NCBI GenBank assembly: GCA_023389005.1
Contig: JAEWFE010000268.1
Location: 1 to 26,404 of the forward strand
Length of the DNA stretch: 26,404 bases
Direction: 5' to 3'
Origin: Bacillota bacterium
GTDB taxonomy: Bacteria; Bacillota; Bacilli; Lactobacillales; Enterococcaceae
The notes beneath the pieces were generated by a model that did no database searches, was not told the DNA's origin, and worked only from the letters and a program-made list of their open reading frames with translations. Positions 15,830-23,122 of this stretch are shown here, in pieces; position 1 is the stretch's first letter; each line of letters opens with the position of its first letter. The translations under genes and the position numbers were made by a program.

Positions 15830-16555
15830 TTACCTAAAAGATTCTTTCATCTTCGAAGATGCTTCTTGAACAGCTATTTTTTCCACTAATTTCCCTTTGA
15901 CACAAATACGATTAATCGCATATCTATCCGCACACGTAAGTAATGTAACGATTGGTTCCTCCACTTCCTCATTTAATACCCCTACTGTCGTACTTGAAAT
16001 GGTTGAAATATCATACACTTGATAAGTATAAATATCTATCCCATCACTCAAATAAATCAATGCACCATTTTTGATACGATAAAGCGGGGAAAATAAAGTC
16101 ACACCATCTTCCATATTGTGCCCTGCTAAAATATAGTTTCCTTTTCCCATCTGTTGATTTGGCAAATAAGTTCCTGCTCCACGTAGTAACGCATAGTCCG
16201 AGACGCCTTTATAAATATCTAATCGAATGCCTACACTGGGAATGCTCAAACCTGCAACAACATAATTATCTGAAGCCCCTTCATCTGATAATAAAGATTC
16301 CATTATTTTTTTATCATTCACAATCTGTACCGCATCATAATCAAAGGATGCTTTTTTTCGATTATTTTTGGCCAACTCTTCTGCGGATAACTTTTGAAAC
16401 TGTGTGGTTTGATTATGTTGAACAAAATGATTTAAGATATTGTCTGCTTGTATTGCTAAAATGCCTACCAAAAACAATAAAATCAATAGTATAAATAAGC
16501 CTTTTTTCTTCTTTTTCGTTGACTTATTTTTTAATTTGAAAGATTTATTTTTCAT
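15830..16555 (-). CDS. Class A sortase-like transpeptidase
   Basis: This 241-residue protein is anchored by a single N-terminal membrane helix (about residues 19-36) after a lysine-rich start. The sortase barrel has the catalytic His146 in 'LAGHN', Cys208 in 'TLLTCAD' and Arg216 in 'YAINR'. Sortases cut LPxTG-type surface proteins and attach them to the cell wall. No LPxTG substrate lies in this window, so the substrate would be elsewhere on the element or on the chromosome, perhaps an adhesin used in mating. The gene is 8 bp downstream of the thermonuclease, whose TAG stop overlaps the AGGTGG Shine-Dalgarno used here. Confidence 0.92.
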   Translation of the reverse strand: MKNKSFKLKNKSTKKKKKGLFILLILLFLVGILAIQADNILNHFVQHNQTTQFQKLSAEELAKNNRKKASFDYDAVQIVNDKKIMESLLSDEGASDNYVVAGLSIPSVGIRLDIYKGVSDYALLRGAGTYLPNQQMGKGNYILAGHNMEDGVTLFSPLYRIKNGALIYLSDGIDIYTYQVYDISTISSTTVGVLNEEVEEPIVTLLTCADRYAINRICVKGKLVEKIAVQEASSKMKESFR

Positions 16556-16563
16556 CTAACCAC

Positions 16564-17337
16564 CTAATTTCTAAATCCGTTCATTTGCACATAATTAGGA
16601 ATAGACCATATTCCCTTATTCGTTGTTTTTACAATCTCTTGCGTCTCGTTTAAGACGGATAAATATAACTGATTTTCCGATTGAATATTGGTTACTCTAG
16701 CCAATCCTTCTTGTACAAGTAATTGCTGCAACAAATTATTATCAACAAATACATAAGCTAAATAGCGGCCATAATTATCTTTTTGTGGCCCTTTATCAAA
16801 GACAAGATGAATCTGTTGAGCAGCAGTCAATTGTTGTTCTGTAAATTTCTTAGCATCTAAGGCATATGGTTGAACAGGCGTATCCTTTTTGACTGATTCA
16901 GGTGTATCTACATTCAAGAATCGAACCGTTAATTCCCTATTGTTCTGTAAAACAACAATCGTATCCCCATCGACAACTCGAACAAGTTTTACAGGTATCT
17001 TTTCTAAAGGTGGATACTCAGTATCATCTTGTAAGATTGATTGAAACCATTGAATGATTTTACCTGGTACGTGATATTCCTTCAGATGGCTATATTTCGA
17101 TTGAATATTTTTTTGTACATTTTGCAATTTTTGGTCTACAAATTCTTCTGCTTGTTTCATTTGTTGCTCAGGATTGGTTGTAACCTCATACGGGGTACCA
17201 TCATTCGTTTTTAATACGCTATGAATTCTATCTCTAAGAAAGATGACTGGATCGACTCCGTTAAAGAAGCCCGTTAGAAACCATAAGCCTGTCACAATAA
17301 TTATTACACCTACAATACCTTTGATTAACCATTTCAT
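16564..17337 (-). CDS. Membrane-anchored thermonuclease (SNase-like)
   Basis: This is a 257-residue protein with an N-terminal membrane helix (about residues 4-25), a linker of roughly 90 residues, and a C-terminal staphylococcal-nuclease domain. Key residues are the DGDT turn at 123-126, Arg139, 'NVDTPES' at 142-148 with Asp144 and Glu147, and 'DNYGRYLAY' around Arg191. This keeps the Arg-Glu-Arg active set of the family. The catalytic part should face outside the cell. Its start overlaps the stop of the Toprim gene by 4 nt. In a transfer cluster it might trim extracellular DNA or remodel transferred strands, but that is inference. Confidence 0.92.
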   Translation of the reverse strand: MKWLIKGIVGVIIIVTGLWFLTGFFNGVDPVIFLRDRIHSVLKTNDGTPYEVTTNPEQQMKQAEEFVDQKLQNVQKNIQSKYSHLKEYHVPGKIIQWFQSILQDDTEYPPLEKIPVKLVRVVDGDTIVVLQNNRELTVRFLNVDTPESVKKDTPVQPYALDAKKFTEQQLTAAQQIHLVFDKGPQKDNYGRYLAYVFVDNNLLQQLLVQEGLARVTNIQSENQLYLSVLNETQEIVKTTNKGIWSIPNYVQMNGFRN

Positions 17338-18491
17338 TCTCGTTCACTTCCTTTCTCATCTCTTGTTTTTGACTGAATCATTTCTTTAGTGGGCGTTGCT
17401 TGTACTGCTCCAATATTTTTACTTTTCGTATTCTCTTTTAGTTGTTCCATTAATCTTTCATTGTCTTTTATCCATTGCTGAATGGGTATAGGTTGTTTTT
17501 GAATATCTGATGCATAAGATTGTCTATCTTTAAGCACATCATTCCAGTCATTTGTCAATTCAGGAATATCCACATAAATGGGAATATCCTTACCTAAAAC
17601 ACTAAATCGTCTTTCCTTGAAAAAATTAACTACTTCATAACCTGCTAAATCATTATCAACTACTAAAGTAACTGAATCTATATCTTGATTTAACTGTTTC
17701 GAATCGTCCTGCATAAATTTTAGTGCTGTGGCTACTTTTCCCATGGCTCCATCCATTTCAATTAAATGAACGTCTTGTTTTTGACCTAGCTTTAGTTCAA
17801 AATAACTCAATGCACTAATAGGAGATTCTGCAACATATAAATTTTTGGGCTGACCTTTCGTAAAATTCCACCCTGTGTTTTCTTTTGAATTTTCAGCAAC
17901 TAATTTGAAAGTGCCTCTTTTTTGGAATTTTTCATAGTTTTTATACGTTCCTTGTAAAGTTGCTCCTACGATTTTTCCACCTTGCCACCATTTAAAAACG
18001 ACATTATTCCGATTATCTTGAGCAATTAAATCATTTTTGTGCAAGATGTCTACAAATTTAGGATGTAGTTTACGTTCGTTCACTAAGTAATTCTTAGCCT
18101 TTGTAAAATCTGCTACCTCTTTGATTTCTTCTTCATACACGAAGGGTTTATTAGTGCGAATAGTTGGCTGAATTTGCTTATTTTCATGATAAGTTCCATC
18201 ATTAATCATCTTGACTGCATCAGGATAGCTTAAATGCAGAAATTCTTTTGCATAATGAATGATATTGTGATTTCTTATCCCCCTAGAATTCCAACTCCAG
18301 GTATTCTTTACTCGATTAACGACTAGACTATCGTGTTCTACAGATCGATACCATTTATCCGAATCTCGTTTCAATTCAAATCCTGTTTGCTGCATGAAAT
18401 CAACTAAATCCACTTTCAATGCTTTATCTCTTTCTTCAATCGTGACAAAATTCTTTTTTCTACCTTTATTTGCTTGATTTTCTTTTGTCAT
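17334..18491 (-). CDS. DUF3991/Toprim-domain protein, primase-like
   Basis: This 385-residue protein has an N-terminal DUF3991-like zone ('DLVDFMQQTGFELKRDSDKW', 'WSWNSRGIRNHNIIHYA') of the type that precedes Toprim domains in plasmid and ICE primase-like proteins. The Toprim part has 'LYVAESPISALSY' (the acidic strand residue) and 'TLVVDNDLAGYEVV' (the DxD-type site). A role in priming or processing transferred DNA is known for related proteins but unproven here. I start at ATG 18491 because GGAGGTG lies 8 nt upstream; the longer frame from 18506 starts inside that site. The terminator hairpin at 18514-18543 precedes it. Confidence 0.82.
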   Translation of the reverse strand: MTKENQANKGRKKNFVTIEERDKALKVDLVDFMQQTGFELKRDSDKWYRSVEHDSLVVNRVKNTWSWNSRGIRNHNIIHYAKEFLHLSYPDAVKMINDGTYHENKQIQPTIRTNKPFVYEEEIKEVADFTKAKNYLVNERKLHPKFVDILHKNDLIAQDNRNNVVFKWWQGGKIVGATLQGTYKNYEKFQKRGTFKLVAENSKENTGWNFTKGQPKNLYVAESPISALSYFELKLGQKQDVHLIEMDGAMGKVATALKFMQDDSKQLNQDIDSVTLVVDNDLAGYEVVNFFKERRFSVLGKDIPIYVDIPELTNDWNDVLKDRQSYASDIQKQPIPIQQWIKDNERLMEQLKENTKSKNIGAVQATPTKEMIQSKTRDEKGSERE

Positions 18492-18513
18492 AGTAGACAC
18501 CTCCATATAAAAA

Positions 18514-18543
18514 TAGAGATGAAGTAATCAAGTTTCATCTCTA
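18514..18543 (-). terminator. Intrinsic terminator or attenuator between the metallopeptidase and Toprim genes
   Basis: TAGAGATGAA (18514-18523) pairs perfectly with TTCATCTCTA (18534-18543). On the minus strand a TTTTTATA run follows. It should reduce read-through from the upstream operon into the Toprim, nuclease and sortase genes. Confidence 0.7.
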
Positions 18544-18623
18544 CATCAAATATTTTGTATTTTCATTAGTCATTATCCATGAATCAAACTCAAATGAGCT
18601 TAGAATCGCTCTCTCGCACACGA

Positions 18624-20636
18624 CTATTCACGTTCTAAATTCTCTTCTTGTTCTTGCATTTTTTGAGCAACTGGTTTGAATTGTACGGGTGCTTTATTGA
18701 CTGGGGACAACTGCACTACCTGCTCGTTACCTTGTATTTTCTCCATTACTTTTTGCATGGAAGCTTCATTTGAAGGTATAAAAATAGCCTGCAGATGATT
18801 TCCCAATAATTTGGTTCGTCTGGAGGCAACTAATTGTATATTTTCTTCTTGACGGTTCTTTTCAGATAAAAGAATGCCTTCTTTACTAAAATCATTCGGC
18901 ATCACAATCAGCATTTCCTGTGCTTGCGATTCCAAATTTTCCATTGTGAAAGTACGCTCTGGTGTCGCATATGTTTTCGCTAATTTCTGTATCTTCTCCC
19001 AGCTTTTTTCTTTTGCTGTAATAACTTCGTACGATTTATCATCTATTTTAACAGTCTTTAATGCTGCTTTTTCTCCAAAATCGTTCAGTTCAGAATCCGT
19101 TAATAAGATAAAGTTTCTACCATAAGAAAGTAAATACTGCTTTTCTTTCGGTCTTTCACTTTTCGTATTCACTTTATCAATTTCATTGTTTTTTACCAAA
19201 TCTTGAATTTTTTGACGATAATCAGGAAATTGTTGATCGAAATATTGGGTGATTCGCTCTCTATTTTCAGGAGTAAATGCTTTATACGGAACGCTTGAAC
19301 GATAGAGCATATCTGTGTGCATCAAGTTGCTCCTAAGCCCGATTTCATGCGTGTATAATTCAAACGCTCGAGCGAATACTTCTGTTGGGATAGTGTAGTA
19401 ATCTAAATCGTACTTGCCATCTTTTCCTTGCATATCAAAAAATTCTTTATAAGTTTCTTTGTTCAACTCTTTCTGGTACTCTTTTACAATTGGCTGAAAG
19501 GCAGAAGATAAACTCAAATTTCCCTCATCAAAGTTAAAATCTAAATAGTGACCGTACTCATGGATAAAAGATTGAATGCCCACACCTCCTACAACATGAG
19601 TATCTTTAGAAGAACGAAAATCCACCACGATTGTGTTAAAATCAGGCACAAATAACCCCAGGGCTTTATGTCGTCCAAGCTTACGTAATCGTAATTCAGC
19701 TTGGCTTTCAGCCTGGGGTAAATGGGGGAGTAACGTATTTAATTCTTTTTCAAATTTTTGATATTTGTTCAAATCTACTTCATTATCAATCTCGACATAT
19801 TTAAAATGTTTTAACAAAGGCGTACTATCCATCACCTTTTGAGTAGAAACTTTAATATGCTTCTTCGTTTCATAGACCTCCGCTTTCAGATCCTGTTGTA
19901 TTCTTTTGGCATACTCTCTTTGTCTGACCACATCATACGCACTTTGAATATAATCCACGACCTGATCATACATAAAATCTCTTTTGTCTTTTTCTTTTAC
20001 ATAACTTGGATAAATGAAAATATCTCTCAAAGAACCGATTTTTTCATATCTTTTTTTATTTGGTAAATTTCTTAATCCATCCGTATATTTTACAAAATCA
20101 TCTTTTGAAATTTCATGAGCTTCAAAGTCTTGTTTATGCTCATCATAATAATTCATCAAGTCTTGATTTAATACCATATATCCTAACTGATAATGATAAT
20201 TTCCAATATAAAAACGAACACTGGGTTCACGTACGAAATGCGTTCTTGCAACCCGAATATTTGAAACTGTTTTTTTCGCATCAGAATTAAAGATAAAATA
20301 AGTCGTATCCGTTGTTAGGTTTCTATTCTCTTCTTGGCTAAAACTTTCAACTCTGTATCCTTCCCAGCCTTTATATTCTGTCTTATTTACCCATTCTTCA
20401 TCTTTATCTGTTAGATAATATAAAGACATTTCACCTTTCGATATCTTGTCTCCAACCGATCGAATTGCATCAAGCACTGATAATTCTACATCTAACTGTG
20501 ACCATTCGCCTGTCTCGTATATATAATTCGCAATCGCACGCATTTGAAGATGGATTTCTTTGGTTGGATCAATCTTTAACTTTAGATTCTTTTTCACATT
20601 TTCTTTTTCACGCATCAAAGAATAAAAACGTTCCAT
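18624..20636 (-). CDS. Polyvalent-type protein with HEYGH zinc metallopeptidase domain
   Basis: This is a 670-residue protein. A zincin domain lies around residues 330-420: the HExxH motif is in 'SFIHEYGHYLDF', and a probable third zinc ligand in 'PTEVFARAFELYTHE'. It is preceded by 'LGRHKALGLFVPDFNTIVVD', which resembles the strand leading into metallopeptidase domains of large 'polyvalent' proteins of conjugative elements. The N-terminal 300 residues and the C-terminal 200 match nothing I can name. Those families are proposed to be injected with DNA and counter host defences. Here that is inference. Its ATG overlaps the previous stop (TAATG), so it is coupled to the 153-aa gene. Confidence 0.75.
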   Translation of the reverse strand: MERFYSLMREKENVKKNLKLKIDPTKEIHLQMRAIANYIYETGEWSQLDVELSVLDAIRSVGDKISKGEMSLYYLTDKDEEWVNKTEYKGWEGYRVESFSQEENRNLTTDTTYFIFNSDAKKTVSNIRVARTHFVREPSVRFYIGNYHYQLGYMVLNQDLMNYYDEHKQDFEAHEISKDDFVKYTDGLRNLPNKKRYEKIGSLRDIFIYPSYVKEKDKRDFMYDQVVDYIQSAYDVVRQREYAKRIQQDLKAEVYETKKHIKVSTQKVMDSTPLLKHFKYVEIDNEVDLNKYQKFEKELNTLLPHLPQAESQAELRLRKLGRHKALGLFVPDFNTIVVDFRSSKDTHVVGGVGIQSFIHEYGHYLDFNFDEGNLSLSSAFQPIVKEYQKELNKETYKEFFDMQGKDGKYDLDYYTIPTEVFARAFELYTHEIGLRSNLMHTDMLYRSSVPYKAFTPENRERITQYFDQQFPDYRQKIQDLVKNNEIDKVNTKSERPKEKQYLLSYGRNFILLTDSELNDFGEKAALKTVKIDDKSYEVITAKEKSWEKIQKLAKTYATPERTFTMENLESQAQEMLIVMPNDFSKEGILLSEKNRQEENIQLVASRRTKLLGNHLQAIFIPSNEASMQKVMEKIQGNEQVVQLSPVNKAPVQFKPVAQKMQEQEENLERE

Positions 20637-21097
20637 TATTGTTCATCTCCATTCAGTTCCACTAAGTCTTCCCAAGGATTTTCTATTACAATGCCATCAG
20701 AGCGTTTACGTTCCTCAAGATTCCAAATTTCTTGATAGTAATATTCTGAGATTTCCTCTTCATAACTTTCAAAATCCATCACTGCCTTATCAAACCCTCT
20801 GATATAATCTTCCCACCATGTTGGACTAGGAAAGGCAGATTCATTATTGACCTTTTTCGCTAAATCAATACATTTTTGTACTGCATCGGAAAGCTCTGCA
20901 TCTGTTGGATTCTCTCCTACTTCAAAAAGAACAATGCCAAGACCTGCATGCAAAAACATAATCGCAGAAAAATAGCCTGATCTATACATTTCTTCATCGA
21001 CAAAGTAACCTACTTCCCTATTTTTTAGTCTCTTTACTTCGTTTAATACATATTCTTGTAATTGTTCAAATGGATATTTTTCTTTAATTTCATTCAT
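20636..21097 (-). CDS. Hypothetical acidic protein, 153 aa
   Basis: This soluble, acidic protein contains 'EMYRSGYFSAIMFLHAGLGIVLFEVGENPTD'-like helical segments and 'PTWWEDYIRGFDKAVMDFE'. It has no catalytic motif I can name. GAGGAG precedes the ATG by 8 nt. It ends in a one-base overlap with the metallopeptidase gene, which implies a joint function or stoichiometric production. The family is not recognised. Confidence 0.65.
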   Translation of the reverse strand: MNEIKEKYPFEQLQEYVLNEVKRLKNREVGYFVDEEMYRSGYFSAIMFLHAGLGIVLFEVGENPTDAELSDAVQKCIDLAKKVNNESAFPSPTWWEDYIRGFDKAVMDFESYEEEISEYYYQEIWNLEERKRSDGIVIENPWEDLVELNGDEQ

Positions 21098-21124
21098 GGT
21101 ATTTTCTCCTCGTAATAATGTTAC

Positions 21125-21445
21125 TTAATTTTTAGATGACGGAATCGTATCCTGATGATTTATTTTTTGTACAAAATCTATCGTTGCCAAATAAGCTCGT
21201 TTTTTGCCATAAACATATGGTGTTTCTAAAAGCGGTTGGTTGTGAATTTGCCACTGATAGCTTTCCAACGTTTCTTGTAATCTCTTCTCAAAACCATTGT
21301 TCAAATCAAATTCTTTTAGCTTCAATAGGATTTCTGAAAATCCATCTTTTCTACCTAATAATTCTCCTGGGCTGCCTAATTTTTCTGTCGCTAACAACTG
21401 TTTTTCCAACCATTCTTTCAATGCTATCGATTCGTCTATGACCAT
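21125..21445 (-). CDS. Hypothetical protein, 106 aa
   Basis: This 106-residue soluble protein is rich in Leu, Glu and Lys and contains 'SPGELLGRKDGFSEILLKL', probably helical. There is no known motif. The Shine-Dalgarno is poor. It is the first gene after the promoter at 21505-21533 and is followed closely by the 153-aa and metallopeptidase genes, which supports a three-gene operon. Confidence 0.6.
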   Translation of the reverse strand: MVIDESIALKEWLEKQLLATEKLGSPGELLGRKDGFSEILLKLKEFDLNNGFEKRLQETLESYQWQIHNQPLLETPYVYGKKRAYLATIDFVQKINHQDTIPSSKN

Positions 21446-21504
21446 TTTCTATCTACTCTTTTCTCCATTTATTTCGAACAAACATTCCCAATCCATTCTT
21501 CCCT

Positions 21505-21533
21505 ATCATAACCCATCCAAGGAAGGCTGTAAA
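21505..21533 (-). promoter_or_regulatory. Sigma-A type promoter for the 106-aa/153-aa/metallopeptidase operon
   Basis: On the minus strand TTTACA (21528-21533) and TATGAT (21505-21510) are separated by exactly 17 bp. Transcription would begin near 21498, about 50 nt before the ATG at 21445. Confidence 0.6.
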
Positions 21534-21609
21534 CTGATTTTACGCACCCGCTTTAGGTAGGTAATACTTTTTGTTTTTCTGAAATATTTATTGGTAAGTG
21601 TGTATATTT

Positions 21610-22935
21610 TTATCTTTCCATTTCATTCTCTTTTTCTATATTTTTTTGATTGATATCTTTCATCCTCACAATTTTTCGAATCGTGCTTAATACACTTTCT
21701 GTTTTCATATCATCCCTACCGAAATCTTTATCTATTTTCGTAAAATCGTATGTCACGTTGCTTTTGGATTTAAGCATTAATTCAAAATATTTTGCAATTT
21801 CTTTAGGATTTTCAGAGGCAAACTGAATGACTTTTTCTTTCTCTTCATTTTTGTAATAATAAATTTTATTTGGTGTAAATTCTTCCTCCATTATTTCAAA
21901 GCCATCATTTTTAGCAATATCTACATCTCTGAAACTTCTACTATACACTTGTTCTTCAGCCAATAAATTATCCATTTCTTGTAAATTTCCCTTATGAACA
22001 AACGGGATTTGCCCAAGATATTTCTGTAGCTTCATTGCCTTCTCGTTTTCTAATTCATCATCTAGCTCAAATCCTGAGTCTTTCAATAAATCTTTAAAAT
22101 CTATTTCAGAATAAAGATTTTTATAATCGTTTTGCCGTACTCTATTCTTTAAATCTTCTAACTCATCTTGAATTTCAAACTCTGTACTCCAGGAATCTCC
22201 ATAAGCTAGATAGCCAAGTGATTTTCCACCTTTCATTAGCTCTAAATTCCATGGAGATTGATCTAGTATTTCATCTTGTTCTTTTTCACTAAAAACATTT
22301 AATACAAGTTGAATATCTTCTGCATCAGATATTTCTGCCTCATTCATGTAGTGTACATAAGGATAATTATCAACCAAACTTAAATTACCTTCTCTAGAGA
22401 ACTTATCTATAATATGTTGAATATCAAAGGTCGGTTCCAAGCCAATCTCTTCGTGAAAATAGTTTAATGTACTGACCTTAAAAGTTCTTGTATCAGGCAA
22501 TTTCCCATCAACTAATTCTAAATTTTCTCCTCGTTGATAGTGCTTGTAATTCTCAACATATTTTTCTAACTTACTTGCAATCTGATTTTGCATGTTCGTG
22601 GCCAAAGTACGTTGGTCATTAGCAATCAATTGGTTGTTTAAAGTAAAAGAGTAGGCGTCATCTTTAATGGGTAGTGCGTGCTGAAAATCAAAACCCGCTT
22701 CTGGAAAATTTCTTTCAATAGAAGGCAAAGGATAAACCGCTGATTCAAGAAATGGATGTTTCTTTAGTCGCAAATCATGTGTCATTGGAACATAATAATC
22801 GGATTTTCCAACTGACATTATCATCCCATAGGGCCTTTTTTCTCCATAATTAAATAAAACCTCATCATTTGTTACAGCTTTGAGTCTTCGATAACTTTCA
22901 CTGTCTAAATAGTAAAAATTTTTCAATTGCACCAT
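21610..22935 (-). CDS. ToxN/AbiQ-like N-terminal domain fused to a large unknown C-terminal region
   Basis: Residues 5-133 of this 441-residue protein follow the order of ToxN/AbiQ type III toxins. They show 'FYYLDSESYRRL', 'GEKRPYGMIM' (residues 31-40), 'YYVPMTHD' (47-54), 'GFDFQHALPI' (81-90) and a closing helix pair with 'QNQIASKLEKYVENY'. In ToxN proteins this is an RNA endonuclease. The serine and lysine of the usual TSxK block are not obvious here: Thr52 is kept, then His53 and a later basic cluster. The other 300 residues, highly acidic, match nothing I know. No tandem ToxI-like RNA repeats precede it. It lies just after the relaxase terminator. Assignment is by pattern only. Confidence 0.5.
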   Translation of the reverse strand: MVQLKNFYYLDSESYRRLKAVTNDEVLFNYGEKRPYGMIMSVGKSDYYVPMTHDLRLKKHPFLESAVYPLPSIERNFPEAGFDFQHALPIKDDAYSFTLNNQLIANDQRTLATNMQNQIASKLEKYVENYKHYQRGENLELVDGKLPDTRTFKVSTLNYFHEEIGLEPTFDIQHIIDKFSREGNLSLVDNYPYVHYMNEAEISDAEDIQLVLNVFSEKEQDEILDQSPWNLELMKGGKSLGYLAYGDSWSTEFEIQDELEDLKNRVRQNDYKNLYSEIDFKDLLKDSGFELDDELENEKAMKLQKYLGQIPFVHKGNLQEMDNLLAEEQVYSRSFRDVDIAKNDGFEIMEEEFTPNKIYYYKNEEKEKVIQFASENPKEIAKYFELMLKSKSNVTYDFTKIDKDFGRDDMKTESVLSTIRKIVRMKDINQKNIEKENEMER

Positions 22936-23075
22936 TTGATTTTTCTTCCTTCCTATGATAGTATTTCTTTGCAGGGGTTAATACCTCTAGGAGATCTGGC
23001 TAGTTTGAACCTGCGATATCCGTCAGCACTGGTCACTTTGTGGCGAGCCCAAAAATAATGAAAGAATAGCAGGAC
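22936..23075 (-). other. Leader region of the ToxN-like gene
   Basis: The gap of about 140 nt between the relaxase terminator and the ToxN-like start holds a near-palindrome, AGAGGTATTAACCCCT (around 22975-22992), and GC-richer segments that could fold. There are no tandem repeats. It is too short for a classical type III antitoxin array. A regulatory leader is possible. Confidence 0.3.
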
Positions 23076-23106
23076 AAAAAGGACTGAGCAAATTCAGTCC
23101 TTTTTT
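23076..23106 (-). terminator. Bidirectional intrinsic terminator after the relaxase
   Basis: GGACTGA (23081-23087) pairs with TCAGTCC (23094-23100). A5 and T6 runs flank the stem, so it works on both strands. It follows the relaxase stop by about 20 bp. Confidence 0.85.
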
Positions 23107-23122
23107 GTATTCCTTTATACTA

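Noticed and set aside
20465..20665. Several plus-strand frames of 60-120 codons opposite the large minus-strand genes
   Set aside because: They are antisense shadows of well-supported genes without ribosome binding sites.
22936..23075. ToxI-type antitoxin repeats or a tRNA upstream of the ToxN-like gene
   Set aside because: No tandem repeat is present, and the TTCAAAC that resembles a T-loop has no pairing 5-bp stem.
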